64,000 nt of DNA from Leptasterias polaris (Eukaryota; Echinodermata; Asteroidea; Forcipulatida; Asteriidae). The stretch spans positions 992,001-1,056,000 of the forward strand of contig JAZGTN010000119.1 of NCBI GenBank assembly GCA_037783415.1. The letters run 5' to 3'. The position numbers were made by a program, and so were the translations under genes. The notes beneath the pieces were generated by a model. It was not told the origin of the DNA, searched no databases, and was given only the letters and a program-made list of their open reading frames with translations. How positions within the stretch are numbered: the first letter of the stretch is position 1; every line of letters begins with the position of its first letter. Positions 9,425 to 20,865 of this stretch are shown piece by piece.

Positions 9425-11013
9425 TGTGATGATGTAACAAATCGATTGTATTAATTCAATGATTTCTTATACTGAATCTCCCATAGTTTAAGTTGGAATG
9501 CTTTATTACGTAATTGAATACATTTTAGCAGTATAAAACCCATTGGGCACACACCCTCGTACACTCCTCTAGCAGTGGTTTCCGCGCGCCACCAGTTTAC
9601 CCGCTCCAACCACTGCTAAACTTCACTTCATATCCTGCGAAGCCAATCAGCACACCGCTTACAAAATCGTTAGGCTTGTTGCACGGATAGCCAATCACAG
9701 TCGGGTATCGCGCCGCGCCCCCTAGCGTCATGCATATGCATATCTGCTCTGCTAACAACACATACACATACAAAAACATTGCACACACTCACGTGTGCTA
9801 CATACCCTGCTGGATTTAAGTCCAGGTTTCATGACAAAGCTTAATTTAGTTTAGCACAAAAGGATACATCGTGTTGAACTACATGTAAGACGGATCAGAC
9901 TTGGAGAATCTTCGCTGGCGCAATATTTGTCACTGTGCATGGGCATTGTGGGGCCGCTTCATACTGCATCGCATTTATCGAGCTCTTTTACGTATACATT
10001 GTAGCCTACCTCTTGCTCAATTTACGCGATGAATGTCATTTTGGAATTATTTACAGGAAGTAGGCCTAGTCTGCAACGTCTGTAATGTGAAATGACATTT
10101 TAAATCAAAATCGAACTGAAATTCTTTTTCCAAATTAAGTAGGCTGGGCAGCCAGAACTTATGCCTTTTTTCATGATTTCGAATAATTTTTTTTAATTTT
10201 TCACTCGTAAATTTAATTCCCTGTAAAATATTAACAAGTTTCGGTGGTTATCGAGTCATAAGGAGAATAAGTGGTGACCAGTAAACGGAATTATTTCCCT
10301 ATATAGGCATAGCTGATTATTATTTTCAAAAATCGAGACCTTTTTATGTTTTTTAAACTCGAACTAGAAGAAGTTTATGTTTTTCCATCTGATTTCCCAC
10401 CCGCTGAGGGAAAAGTGATGTCCGTTAAACAAATACTTACTGTGTAAAACAACACTGACAAAAACCAGGACGAAATAATACTGAAGTCGACGCAACATAC
10501 AGTAGGCAAAGCAACGTTGACGTACGTGCTTATTGCACGTACAGTGTGGACATGGGCGCAGCCATCTTTACTGTGCCAGATGAGGGTCATGTGACAGACC
10601 CAACGTCAGGTGACAGAATCTGGCCAATCATGGCAAGTGTCATCCAGGCTCGGCGTTGGGTGACGTCACACCCACGCGCTTCGCAGGATATGAAGTGAAG
10701 TTTAGCAGTGGTTGGAGCGGGTAAACTGGTGGCGCGCGGAAACCACTGCTAGAGGAGTGTAACACCCTCGTGGTCTGTCGTCCAGAAGCGTGTGTGTCAG
10801 GTCATCATGACTGTGTATTTGTTCTTATGTTCAATTGCTTTACCGTTGAGTGTTTGGTCTCATACCAAAGTGGGAGTTTCGGCAACCCTTGTAAATAATG
10901 TAGCAACTTAATAAATTATCTGAACACGGAGATTGGGCCTGAATGTGTTACTTCTTATGTTCATGTTGGTCAACACGATGCCGTGGATGGTTGGAAGAAC
11001 CACAACCATCACA
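9425..11013 (+). repeat. 3' LTR of the gypsy element, split by an insertion
   Basis: LTR sequence at 9425-9559 and 10762-11013. Without the insertion and its 9-base duplication it is 378 bases, against 389 for the 5' LTR; the difference is the 11-base duplication. A few substitutions separate the two LTRs. Confidence 0.88.
9560..10761. mobile_element. Non-autonomous inverted-repeat DNA element in the LTR
   Basis: 1202 bases with 84-base terminal inverted repeats at 9560-9643 and 10678-10761, starting TACACTCCTCTAGCAGTGG. It is flanked by the 9-base duplication acaccctcg (9551-9559 and 10762-10770); the uninterrupted 5' LTR gives the empty site. Each arm is itself palindromic (AGCAGTGGT ... 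ACCACTGCT) and could fold. There is no transposase frame. Long arms and a 9-base duplication fit a Mutator-like MITE, but the super-family is inferred. Confidence 0.85.
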
Positions 11014-11018
11014 TAAGT

Positions 11019-11045
11019 GTTTAGAAAACCAGGATTGTACTTTGT
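11019..11045 (-). pseudogene. Rhodopsin-class GPCR, start of TM3
   Basis: Beyond the gypsy element, and after dropping five bases as target duplication, the minus strand reads YNPGFLN in frame with the TM3 piece at 5573. This resembles the start of TM3 in class A receptors. Further upstream the reading (VFKNTK) is not membrane-like, so an exon boundary may lie near 11042, where an AG follows a T-rich stretch. TM1 and TM2 were not found between here and 13 kb. Confidence 0.5.
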
Positions 11046-13080
11046 GTTCTTAAAAACTTTAAAAATATTTCCTCAAAAAAGTCTGAGGAAAGTGGCCAGG
11101 ATTCACCTTGGAATGCACCACAGAGCATCTAGGATCAAAACATTTTCCGGGGCCCTTGAGCGGGCCCCGGACCCCACGCCGTAAGGGCTTTGCATTGTAC
11201 GTACCGGCCCACACAGTTTTCACCACACCCAGCACCAACCTTTATTTTTCAAAGTTGGAGAACACTGACATTAATTAATTGATCACAAAAAAATACCCAC
11301 ATTTACAAAACTTTTGGGGGTCTCCACATTCATGTACCTCCCAGAGATCTGCCTGGCGGGCCTGGGCATAGGCCTTTGGATAGGTCCATTGCTAAAATGG
11401 TTCAGATCCCTTTTCTAATTTTATGCATGATTCTCCCCGTAACTGGGTCCCCGTGTTTACAAATGCATGTATTAGTATTACCCAAAATTTTCAATAAGGG
11501 GAATTTTTATAAGGAATATTTTTTTTCATCGGACACTTTCACCCCCTCCAACAAGAAAAATCTTAGAATTGCCCTTTAAGTCAGTGTCACATGCGTCTTG
11601 AAAGCAGCTTTTCTCACGTTTTCACACAAAAAACAAAGGGATTTGGACTCTCCCTCCCCGGATCTGCTGATCCAAACAACCCAATGTTGGAAATTGTTGG
11701 TGCCCCCCCCCACTTTTAAATACCTTCCGGCGGGCCTGGTTAAGATGACGATGCGATCCAAGTAACATGGCGTCCACAGCATAGGCTCGTTCACCCACAA
11801 GTCAACTGGTCAAGTTAAGTTGAGATAATGCACAATTTCCACAAGGACACAAAAAATAATTGGGTAACAGTCATAAAACTTTAGAGTCATAAAACTTGTT
11901 TAAAAAAGTCAAAAACTTATTACAGTATGGCTGGTTGCAGAATTCTACAGCGTCAATTACAGCTTGCCGGGTGGCGCGAAAATGGTGAATACACTACAGT
12001 ACACAGTACAGACACTCAGTCAGTCACCAACCAACAGCCAAAACGAAGTAAAAAGGTTAAAATAGCAGGAACCCTTCGCGAATATTACAAGGAATGGCCT
12101 TCTTGGCATGGCCTAAAAGATCAAATTGCCCACACGAACTTAAAATAAAAAGGCAAAAGAAGAAAGGAGGTTAAAAAACGGTAAACAAAAACGAAGCAAA
12201 AATAAGAGCAATAAAAAGACACGTCCACCCTCTAGCGCCCACTCTACATCCAATTTACTGACTAAGTACATTTAATTTTGTAAAATACCTTTTAAATGCA
12301 TTTAGTTTAAATACCGTTAATAGCTCTTGATTGAATATTATGTCTAAGGTACTATTTCCTCAAATCATTGTATTGCGAAACATATAGAGCTGATGTCATT
12401 TGTAATTAAGTAAATTTGTGTGCATTTAACGTATAACGAAAGACGTCCATACGATCATACAATGTATTGCACGTCAAAGGGCAACGAAGTGTTTTCTTTC
12501 GGGTAATGTGAAGAGTAACGAACGTTTACAAATTTGGTTAACTTATCAGAAGTATGTGACGTACGAGAGCCATTGTAATTAAAGTATTTAGTTTGAAACT
12601 TAATTTGAAATCTGGTTATGGTATTTAGATGACCGGCCGGGGTTGGGGGCCTGGACGCTATCTCCTTCAACTTATACATGGCAAACTTATTGGGTACTCC
12701 TATCGGCGTAAACCCAGGAGCTGATTACAACAAAGACACCAATTACGAGGCGGCTACTGTGATACGCACGGAACCACAGGCAGCTGACAAGGGATTCACC
12801 AGAGCGTGATATCCGTCTTGAGCCCACAGGTGGGATTTAACTATATTTTTGGAGCAAGAATTGCCGAACAATTCGACAGTATTATGATTCGAGGATTGAA
12901 CTCCCACAACTGTACGAACGAACTAAATTTGTAAAAGAGAATTAAATCTTTTACGTTTAGGTTTACTAGTAAATAGTCTAAGACTATATATATAATCCAT
13001 GCATGGTGGTAAGCTGAAATTATCAAGGTCGACCTTAAATAGATACATTACCTTTTGGCGAGCATTAGTTTCAGTGTATA
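11046..13080. other. No gene recognised
   Basis: AT-rich DNA with a GC-rich inverted block near 11137-11170 (GGGGCCC...GGGCCCC) and a short poly-C at 11704. A 73-codon frame at 11927-12148 starting MAGCRILQRQ matches nothing I know and has no supporting signal; I do not call it a gene. Confidence 0.5.
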
Positions 13081-13140
13081 TTTAAAGCGTCTTCACGCTC
13101 TGAAAGATATCGTTGTTACTAAGATGTAAGATAGTGTAAA

Positions 13141-13215
13141 TTTAAAAAAAGAAATTAGTGGCCTGACGTTTCGACCCTAGCAGAGTCTTTCTCGAAGGCT
13201 AAATGACAACACACA
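13141..13215. repeat. Probable dispersed repeat end
   Basis: Contains GTGGCCTGACGTTTCGACCC and a following AGCAGAGTCTTTCTCGAAGG, a phrase I associate with dispersed repeats of marine invertebrates, possibly the 3' region of Penelope-like elements on the minus strand. This is recall only; no coding region supports it. From here to 14028 I see no gene. Confidence 0.3.
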
Positions 13216-14028
13216 ACACACATACAAGCAGACAAGAGTTGCAAGAGTAGTCAAGTGGAAATACATGAATAGTGTTACGAAGTACAGAACTAAAAACGAG
13301 GAAAGACTCTAATGACTAGGAAAGTGACTCCAAATAATGCAGGCTGACACTTCGAGTAAGAGAATAGAATAAAATGTTAATTCTCGTCTCTCATCTTCAC
13401 AAATTACAACAACAATTAAACTACTACAAATACATATTAATACAATGAAAGTAAAGGCATGTTTCAAATAAAGATGACAAGCAAATGATATCAATACCGG
13501 TATCAACATAAGCTGTGGTGGGTGCTATAGGGGTGTCCATTGAATGGTCATAGTTCTGAAGTCGGTAAAGGGAGAGTCTCGGCGGCTGGGTCGACTGTCC
13601 GTGGTGGTGGACGGAACCGCAGTCATCGCTGACGAGTAGCCTCCGGGAGTCGGTCGTCCTATAGATGAAACCATCAGGTCACGGCAGTCAGAACGCTTGA
13701 GCACATACGTCTTTCCCAGGGTTAACTGCGAGACGGCAACCTCGGAAGAACCCCTTGATTATATTGGGCGTGGCTGGAGAGCAACAGCTCACAACGATGT
13801 TCAGCACGAACGCGATCACGGGCATGTACCCGTATTTAACCAACTATTTAACATTGATAACATACTTAACATTCCACAGCTATTAGTAACTTAACATTCT
13901 ACAGCTATTAGTAACTTTACTGAATGTGTGAATAGCATAACTAAGTTACACCCCGGTGGAGGGCAACAAAAGGTATGTCTTGAACAACACACGTAAACCT
14001 ATTGTAAAGACTGCGCATGTAACAACCG

Positions 14029-14341
14029 CAAGGTTCAAAGTCCATCAAACATGCTTATGGTCTAGTGTCTGTTCAAGGTTCGCGCAACCTGCTTTTGACA
14101 ATACGCTTTGTTAGTTTCTAAAACCGCCGTCCATGCAAACCTCTTTAACAATCAAATTAATGCTAGGCTTTTGATCGTGTGCCTTTTTAAACTTTTGCTA
14201 AAGTGTGTAGTTTGTTACGCACCTCAAAACAGTAATAACACCAAAGTTCAACTTAATGAAATAGCTCACGCATTGACACAGTACTGACCCCAGCGATACC
14301 CGAACACCTAGTGTCTGTTGTCACAAACACATTAAGTCTAT
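14029..14341 (+). repeat. Right end of a hairpin-terminated element
   Basis: Shares a block (aggttcaaagtccatcaaac to tgcaaacct) with 40467-40650 and 40984-41103, then GTGTGTAGTTTGTTACGC and the terminal block CGAACACCTA. A stem-loop GTGTCTGTTGTCACAAACAC (14311-14330) and AAGTCTA follow. The terminal CTAG has lost its G here. Confidence 0.65.
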
Positions 14342-14375
14342 TTTTGTTTTACCCTACATGAATATTATGATGTGA

Positions 14376-14800
14376 AGTAATAATAATAATAATTTATTCA
14401 ATTTATATTGCGCTCTCTCCAGGACCAGTCTGTTCGAGGGCGCATAACAATAAAAATTCCATTAAGAAAATTAGTCCATCCGAGGATGTTCAAAAAGATG
14501 CAAATTACAACAAAAATCCATAAAAAATTACAGTAAATTACAAACAATAAAAATTACATCAAAACAGACCGAAAACTCCATACAGAAGCAAATTACACAA
14601 AGATCATAAAAGATGACACCATCACAATATAATATAAAGGAGTAATTACAAAATATAAGCCTCCCTGAACAAGTAAGTCTTTAATTTAGCCTTGAATGAC
14701 CCCAGTGAATTAAGTATGGCCTCGTTACGGGAAAGCTCCTGTAAAGAATTTCTGAGTTTTGGCTGAAAATCTCGGAAAGTATCCATCGTTTCAGCGAGAG
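14376..14800 (-). pseudogene. LINE 3' end (C-terminal RT peptide and ATT tail)
   Basis: On the minus strand, about 14790 to 14660 reads ETMDTFRDFQPKLRNS, LQELSRNEA and SFKAKLKTYLFREAY before a stop. This is the kind of C-terminus found after the reverse transcriptase of CR1/L2/Jockey-type LINEs. The untranslated tail ends in GAGAGAGCGCAATATAAATT and an ATT-type microsatellite at about 14376-14392. The same tail occurs at 59033-59115 (minus) and partly at 36228-36270 and 39072-39115. It is 5' truncated. Confidence 0.6.
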
Positions 14801-15779
14801 GGTGTGTTTATATTGCCATTACTTGTTGAATCAACAAACTTCATGGATGAGCAGTTAACCCCCCTGGGCGCCGGCAGCAACATAACTGGCTTGTGGTTTT
14901 TTAAATAATAAATACTACATGGAACTCGGTTTCCACTCCTCAGATTTCAAAATAATGTTAAAACCCACAAAATGTTTCCATATACTGTGCATGAAGATCC
15001 AATTATAGATTAGAGTCCACTGTTTGGACAAGGAATTACCTGGAGATAACAGGCAAGACTGGTGGTAAAGACGAAAAGGATGTGTAACTCCGGCTTAATG
15101 GAGCTTTCCTGTAACGTGTTGTCAGAGGACAAGTTCAGTGGCCTAGTGGTATGACATCTGCTCTTAAATGGTAGGGGTCGTGGGTTCGAATCCCACCCGA
15201 GAATTATTTATTCCAATTGCAATTCTTTTAATACAACCACACAATACATTAAGAATGTTTTTATCTCATTGTCGTAATTTTAACAACATATTTAGTCAAA
15301 ATGTACTTTTTTGTTTCCTTCGACAGATGGTGACAATGGTCCATTGTTCAACTTGGATAATATTTATACCTGAGGCCGATTAGTGGACAAGTAGAAAAAG
15401 GATGCATGAATCTGATTTTGTCGTAGACCTTATCAAGCTGCTGCCATTTTTTCAGGTTCCTTGTATTCAACAACCGTTAGGAATACAGATTCTTATGCTA
15501 TCAAATAGAGGGGCCAGACTTTAAATTTCCTAGGAGTCTCACTGTGGCTTCATGCATTTGAATGGGTGAACATTAATATGGCAGCACTATGAAAAGGGTC
15601 TGAATTGCATGTATGAATGGCTGCATGGATATAAGTTGCTTAATCAAAATAATTTGGAATATGGGATTTATATATAGTTAAAATTTAAGTATCTAAAGGA
15701 AAGAAAGACCAAGAATTTACAATTTGTTGATTATAAATGGTATAAGTTGTCATTAAGGTAACTCATCCAGTCAGTTCAG
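14801..15779. other. No gene; one tRNA-like SINE head
   Basis: 15136-15205 has tRNA promoter boxes (A-like TGGCCTAGTGG, B-like GGTTCGAATCC) with a 5-bp T-stem GTGGG/CCCAC, but the acceptor ends do not pair, so it is probably a tRNA-derived SINE head rather than a tRNA gene. The rest is plain AT-rich DNA. Confidence 0.45.
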
Positions 15780-15961
15780 AGGCCAATTTCATAAAGCTGA
15801 GCTGCTTAAAGCAGGATATTATTCTTTATAGTTTGTTTACTATTAAGCAAAACTAAGCTGTGTGTGATATGGTATTTTGGCTGGTAACCCTGTTCTGGTA
15901 AGCACTGGTACTTTAAGGTACTTTTTTGTTGCTTTGAGCATCTCTATGAAAATGTTGGCCC
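15780..15961. mobile_element. Short MITE with GGCCAATTTCAT ends
   Basis: About 180 bases between GAGGCCAATTTCATAAAGC and CTATGAAAATGTTGGCCC, which are imperfect inverted repeats. The interior, with gctgcttaaagcagg and a TTAAGCAAAACTAAGC block, matches my memory of an abundant echinoderm MITE. No clear target duplication was seen. Confidence 0.55.
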
Positions 15962-17113
15962 AGGCCAGGTCACTGGCATAGCTTGAAGACCGTAGCTGGA
16001 AGACCGTAGCTGCACTAAGATAAGTGGATCAGACTGTCATTTGACTTGATCTGCTGCAATCTACAATGTTCTTGCCTGTCCATCTCCAAATGTCAGAGGT
16101 CATAATGGCTATATAAGGCTGTGTTGTCAAATTTAGCGGCTGTGGCTGTAACTTGCCTATAGCAACTGCCATAGCTGTAGCCCCAAAAGTGAAACAAAGC
16201 CTAATTTGCACATGGATTGTGTAAGCAGAACATGAATGAATGTTTGATTTTTTTAAAGGGGAAGGCAAATTCAGCCTCATTCCAAATGGTGTGTTTATTA
16301 TTTGAACATGTCACAACAAGTGAATAGTGATGTTAGTAACTTGTTTTTTGAGTTAATGGTCGCATTTATTACAGGATGTTCTTGTGCAGCCGTACATGGA
16401 TTTGAAATTTTGAATTATTTATATTCTTTGAGAAAAACGGTATGGTGGTATAAAATATTGAATAGTCTTGATGACCAAATAATTCTTTAGTTACTGGTTG
16501 GTTTTGAAAGAATTTATATATTTCCCAATTTTAATTTTGAAATACTTTTTAGCATTTTTCTAATTTCAAAATCCTACCACTTTAATTGTGCCTTAGAAAA
16601 TGACAGGGACAATTTGTACAGTTTTTCCCGAAATAGAATTCTTCATAATTGGATATTGCAATAATTATAGAAAATTATTAGCGATGGGAGGATGTTAGTT
16701 AATGTACAAAGTGGCAGAATTGCGCACTGTTAAAAAAAATATATATATTTAAACAAGCTTAAAATAATGGTGTCTTATGTGATGTTTTGCGCACGTTTTG
16801 TTGTTTTCTTCCTTTTGTAAATATCCCATTTTTGACTTTGTTTCCTTGTTGTTTTACCGGGTATGTGTTATTGGAAATTGTGAAGACAGGCAGTTCTGTT
16901 TAGTCTCTGGTTTTTCTGTACATGGCGTTCCTTGTACATTTTGGAAAGAATGGTTCATTTTGCTTCATAACAAAGCTAGCGGCTGATTTCACTTAGCAAA
17001 TAAGGTTGATCTTAAGTAACTGTCAATCTTAATTGCTAAGCTAAGTGTGATGTCACAGTGCAATTTACTATGGTGATATTTATAACTCATGTGAAGATGA
17101 ATCTTACTGCTTT
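15962..17113. other. No gene; one long hairpin
   Basis: AT-rich. 16990-17047 can fold into a stem (CACTTAGCAA...TTGCTAAGCTAAGTG) with a loop near taac, probably a small MITE remnant. Confidence 0.45.
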
Positions 17114-18456
17114 GTGAAGTCAAGCCTTGATCAACTCAGCAACATCACTTTTTCAACTAAAGTGACACTTAAAGAACTCCGTAACCTTGACATTCTTAAG
17201 GCCAGTGGTCCAGATGACATTCCTCCAATAGTGCTCAAGACTGCAGCTCCTGAATTGGCTGTTCCTTTCACGCGTCTTTTTCGTAAATTTCTTGATAGCC
17301 TGGAAGCACGCAAACGTCACACCTGTTCCCAAACCGGGCACATCAAGTGATCCGAAAAACTACAGACCGATAGCACTCCTTCCGGTAATCTCCAAGATCA
17401 TGGAACGAATCCTTAATCAGGCCCTTCTGAAACATTGCTGTGTAAATAAGCTCTTACCCAATCTGAAGTTTGGTTTTCTTCCAAATAGATCTACAAATGA
17501 TGCTTTGCTTTTTGTCACGCAACAAATTCAGGACAACTTTGGCAAAGGGTATGAGTCACGTCTCATCGCACTTGACCTCTCTGCTGCTTTTGATCGAGTG
17601 TGGCACACTGGTCTCCTTATACTACTATAAAGAATGTGGGATAACTGGCAAGCTGCTCTCCTAGTTTGAGTCGTACCTAAGCAACAGATTTCAACAAGTA
17701 ATGGTTGGAGGTCGATCATCACGTAAATCACATCCGGAGTACCCCCGGGTAGTGTGCTCGGCCCTACTCTTTTCCTCATCTTTACTAAGGAATTACACTG
17801 TGCAGCATCACTACAGCGGGATTTAAATAAGTTTGCGTCATGGGCAATTGGAAACTTAAATTCAATGCATCAAAAACCCAGTCTATCAGATCATATCACG
17901 ATCAAGAACCGCGGAACCTCCCCACTCTCAATTGATATTTCTTGGGGAGTCACTTACAGATGTGGACTCCATAAAGATTTTGGGGGTAACAATGGATACA
18001 AACATTTCTTGGACACAACATATAAGTAACCTTGCTCTAGCCGCAAGTAGAAAGCTAGGTATGATGCGGAAAGCAAAGTGGAAGAACTTGGACTGTAGAA
18101 CTACTGCGACCATCTACAAGTCATTCATCAGACCTAACTTGGAATATTGCAGTCCAGTTTGGGGAACAGCAGCAAAATCAAAACTGGAGATATTGACAGA
18201 CTCCAAAACAAAGCTGTGGTTTCCATTCCACCAAATCTTCATGCAGAGCTCGGTATCCAACCCCTTAGCCACCGAAGACGAGTAGCTGGCCTAACAGTTT
18301 TCCTAAAAATTCAGTGCTCTCTTTTACCCCATCCACTTTACTGTCTCAAACTTCCTCTAAAAACAGCACGCCGCTTTACTAGGCAATCATGTACACAACA
18401 TCAAGATACTGTCATCATCCCCAAACCACGCACGTCTCAACATCAGAGATCCTTAA

Positions 18457-19428
18457 AGGCACCTGGAAATATAATTTTTATTTTTTTAAATATAAGAGTA
18501 TATGTATATTAACAATAAAACAATTTTTTGCGTAATTGTTTGTCGGTATTTATATGTTTAAAAAATAGATAAAGTTGTTTGGGGGCGACTCCGCCCATCC
18601 CTTTTTGTGACGTCAATCGAGGAAGACTTCGCCTCGTCGATTGAACATCGACCCCACTCGAACTTGCCTGCATTTACGTTGTATATACACGTGCCAGTAG
18701 TGAGATTGTACGTTTCGTTTGGTTATTCAAAAGGGGGTTTTTTCTTGCATTTTTCCAGCGAAAATTGCTGCTGGATGCAGCAAAACGACTAAAGATGGGG
18801 TCAGCCAGCATTTTTTTCCTGCAGATTCCAAATATAGGCAGTTACGGGCATCGAAAGTTAGGCTAACGAGGGCAAAGTGGTCCGGTCCGTTTTCAGCGCT
18901 ATGCAGCGAACACTTGGATAAAGCCCGGGGATTTTTTCGTTGGTAGTAGTGTGCAAGGGAAGTTGCAGTGAAGCTTAGGTTACCAGCGAAATGTTTCTGG
19001 TGGAAAAACAATACCTCGTATTATCCGTGTTCTCGTTATGATCATGCTCGTATCTTCCGTTTTTAAGACATAGAAACGCGCATGGGACAGTTCGGGACCG
19101 GTGAAAAACCTCGTATAAACTGGCGTCTCGTATTAGTCGACTGTACACTGTCCTAGGATTGCATTGGGTGGTGACGTCCGAATACGAAAACGCATCATAC
19201 TGATCAGGTACCCAGACGTAATGTACGGGGCCAGACTACACATTTTCTCCTGCCTCGATTGACGTCACGAACAGCGCCATGTAAAGGGGGGCCTATTTTT
19301 TAATTTGTAATTACAAGAAAAATACAATTGTTTAACCTTAGTAAATTGTTTATTCACATTCCACTCATAAAAATGTATATATTAATGACAAAAGCTTTAT
19401 TTTGAAAAAATACCACTGCCAGGTGCCT
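18457..19428. mobile_element. TTAA DNA element, Kolobok-like, inserted in the LINE
   Basis: 972 bases with ends AGGCACCTGG...CCAGGTGCCT, flanked by TTAA on both sides (18453-18456, 19429-19432); LINE coding resumes on either side. A THAP-like domain inside and the TTAA target together fit the Kolobok super-family. An inner pair, TGACGTCAATCGAGG (about 18608) and CCTCGATTGACGTCA (about 19254), forms a second inverted repeat. Confidence 0.75.
18719..18946 (+). pseudogene. THAP-type zinc finger remnant
   Basis: The frame contains AAGCSKTTKDGVSQHFFPAD, then RASKVRLTRAKWSGPFSA and LCSEHLDKARGFF. This follows the THAP plan: a Cys near the start, an FP pair, a basic/tryptophan middle, then CxxH (CSEH) and a closing Phe. 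The first zinc Cys is not visible. A T-rich tract ending in CAG precedes the domain, so it may have lain on an upstream exon. THAP domains bind DNA and occur in P-element and Kolobok transposases. No catalytic domain follows, so this is a relic inside the TTAA element. Confidence 0.6.
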
Positions 19429-19747
19429 TTAATATCATCCTGTGCCAGGCTTTGGGACCCACTACCTGCTTCTGTCGTTGTAGCCCAATCAGCCCAGTCT
19501 TTCAAGTCCAGGATTCATAATATCCTTATGAACATGCCCCCTGCTCAGAACTTATGAACTCTAGCTGTAGTTCATTACTATTAACTATTAACAAAAAACT
19601 TACTAATATAAAGAGTTAAAAAATATGTTTGGCTTCAATATACTCCTCTGTGGCTATTGTATAAGGTTCATGTATTTTTTTCTTCCAGATTCCAAAGTGA
19701 GATATCGGAATCTAGCCTTTTCCCCTTTTTATTTGTTACTATTCCAG

Positions 19748-20226
19748 GGGCCGATTTCTCAAAGCACTAAGACTCACCTTAAGATGATTTGTCAGTACTG
19801 CCATAGTGTTTCGTTTCAGGGATGTCGTGGCCGAGTGGATAAGAACACTGAACTGAAGCTCTGGTGTTTCTGTTCAGCAGAGTGTGGGTTCGAGTCCCGG
19901 TCGTGACACTTGTGTCCCTGAGCAAGACACTTAACTATAATTGCTTCTCTCCACCCAGGGGTAATATGGGTACCTGTGAGGGCAGAGGTGGTTCTTGTGA
20001 TTGATTTAGCCTAGTAGCGCATATTTGTTGCACAGGCTGTCCCCAGGGAGCTGAGATGGTTTAAGGAATGAAATAATGGCCCAGTGACCAGGGGTAATAA
20101 TGTTGGAAGCGCTTGGGACGCCCCTTCGGGTGTGAAAAGCGCTATATAAAAATTGGTTATTATTATTATTATTATTATTATGATCACACTTTGCTTTATT
20201 TGCAGCTCTTTGTGAAATCGAGCCCA
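19748..20226. mobile_element. MITE with GGCCGATTTCTCAAAG ends, interrupted by a SINE
   Basis: Left end GGGGCCGATTTCTCAAAG near 19748 and right end CTTTGTGAAATCGAGCCC near 20208-20226 are inverted repeats. The SINE below lies between them. Confidence 0.55.
19820..20181 (+). mobile_element. tRNA-derived SINE
   Basis: The head has RNA polymerase III boxes: A (TGGCCGAGTGG, about 19830) and B (GGTTCGAGTCCC, about 19888). The body has CCCTGAGCAAGACACTTAAC, common in metazoan SINEs. The tail AAGCGCTATATAAAAATTGG ends in (ATT)n at 20157-20181, suggesting mobilisation by an L2/CR1-like LINE. About 360 bases and apparently full length. Confidence 0.8.
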
Positions 20227-20865
20227 GGTTCTTTTTCTGACCATTTGAGTAAAACAAAAACAAAAAACATTTATGCGTAGCATTGCGTACGTAATTTTAT
20301 TAGGCGACATTTTGAATGCTTATAATTTTTAAATGATAATTTTACTATTAAAATAAAATGTTATATTTTGTTTTATATTTCCGAATCCATCAAAATCAAA
20401 CAGATAGTTCTGTTTCAGTCAGACTGAAGGACGATTCCAAAAACATATAATTAAACCCGAAAAGGACGATCGTGCAAATACAAACCAATAAAGTTATTAT
20501 GCCTAGGCTACAAATAAGAGGGTGTACCGTGGTAGCACCAAGTCATAGCAAACTGTAATAACCTGGGGGAGTCAAAAGCCTTGATATCCAGATTGGACTA
20601 TTCCACACATCTAAGAGGGGATCAACTCCCAGAGTTGTACATATTTTATTTTTTTGAGGGGCTGAATTGTAATTGCCCTTATATACTTTGTGCAGACATA
20701 CATGTACATACCCATAAGATCTGCACCCTCTGATAGGTGGAGCAATCTGTTTTGTAGCAGGCTTCCAGATATCTTGCTCACAAACTTTGCTAGTTCTGTG
20801 GTTTCAAATAAGGGAAGGGATCAGAACGAAACAATTTTTTTAACAACATTTCATTCATGTACTTC

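Larger units (their letters stand above)
5574..11013 (+). mobile_element. Ty3/gypsy chromodomain LTR retrotransposon, degraded
   Basis: Both LTRs start TGTGATG and end CATCACA. The internal part runs from 5963 to 9424 and contains a Gag fragment, an RT end plus RNase H, an integrase and a chromodomain, in that order, as in chromoviruses. Much of Gag, all protease and the RT catalytic core are missing: the Gag frame runs directly into the RT end near 6570. There are also an in-frame stop in gag and two frameshifts in pol. Flanking pentamers acagt (5569-5573) and taagt (11014-11018) are a possible diverged target duplication. The 3' LTR is split by a DNA element. It sits in the GPCR pseudogene. 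Confidence 0.88.
17114..19580 (+). pseudogene. Non-LTR retrotransposon (CR1/Jockey-like) reverse transcriptase, broken
   Basis: A decayed LINE RT read in three frames. The first piece, from 17114, carries LKASGPDDIPPIVLK. The next, from 17292, carries VTPVPKPGTSSDPKNYRPIA and the palm motif IALDLSAAFDRVWH. Near 17790 the frame jumps over the YADD region, which is deleted. From about 17932 the thumb reads DSIKILGVTMD, then YKSFIRPNLEYCSPVW. The C-terminal peptide ARLWDPLPASVV ... SFKSRIHNI resumes at 19440 after a 972-base DNA-element insertion. It would have copied LINE RNA at the target; it is dead. The endonuclease end is absent (5' truncated). Confidence 0.78.

Noticed and set aside
11927..12148. 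Small protein MAGCRILQRQ...
   Set aside because: No family match, no supporting promoter or polyadenylation signal; length is within chance for this DNA.
14723..15116. GTTACGGGAAAGCTCC ... GGAGCTTTCCTGTAAC as ends of a MITE
   Set aside because: The left arm reads in frame as part of a LINE C-terminus on the minus strand (LQELSRNEA), with no target duplication. The inverted pair is better explained by two LINE fragments in opposite orientation.
15136..15205. A functional tRNA gene
   Set aside because: Promoter boxes and T-stem are present but the acceptor stem does not pair; a SINE head is more likely.
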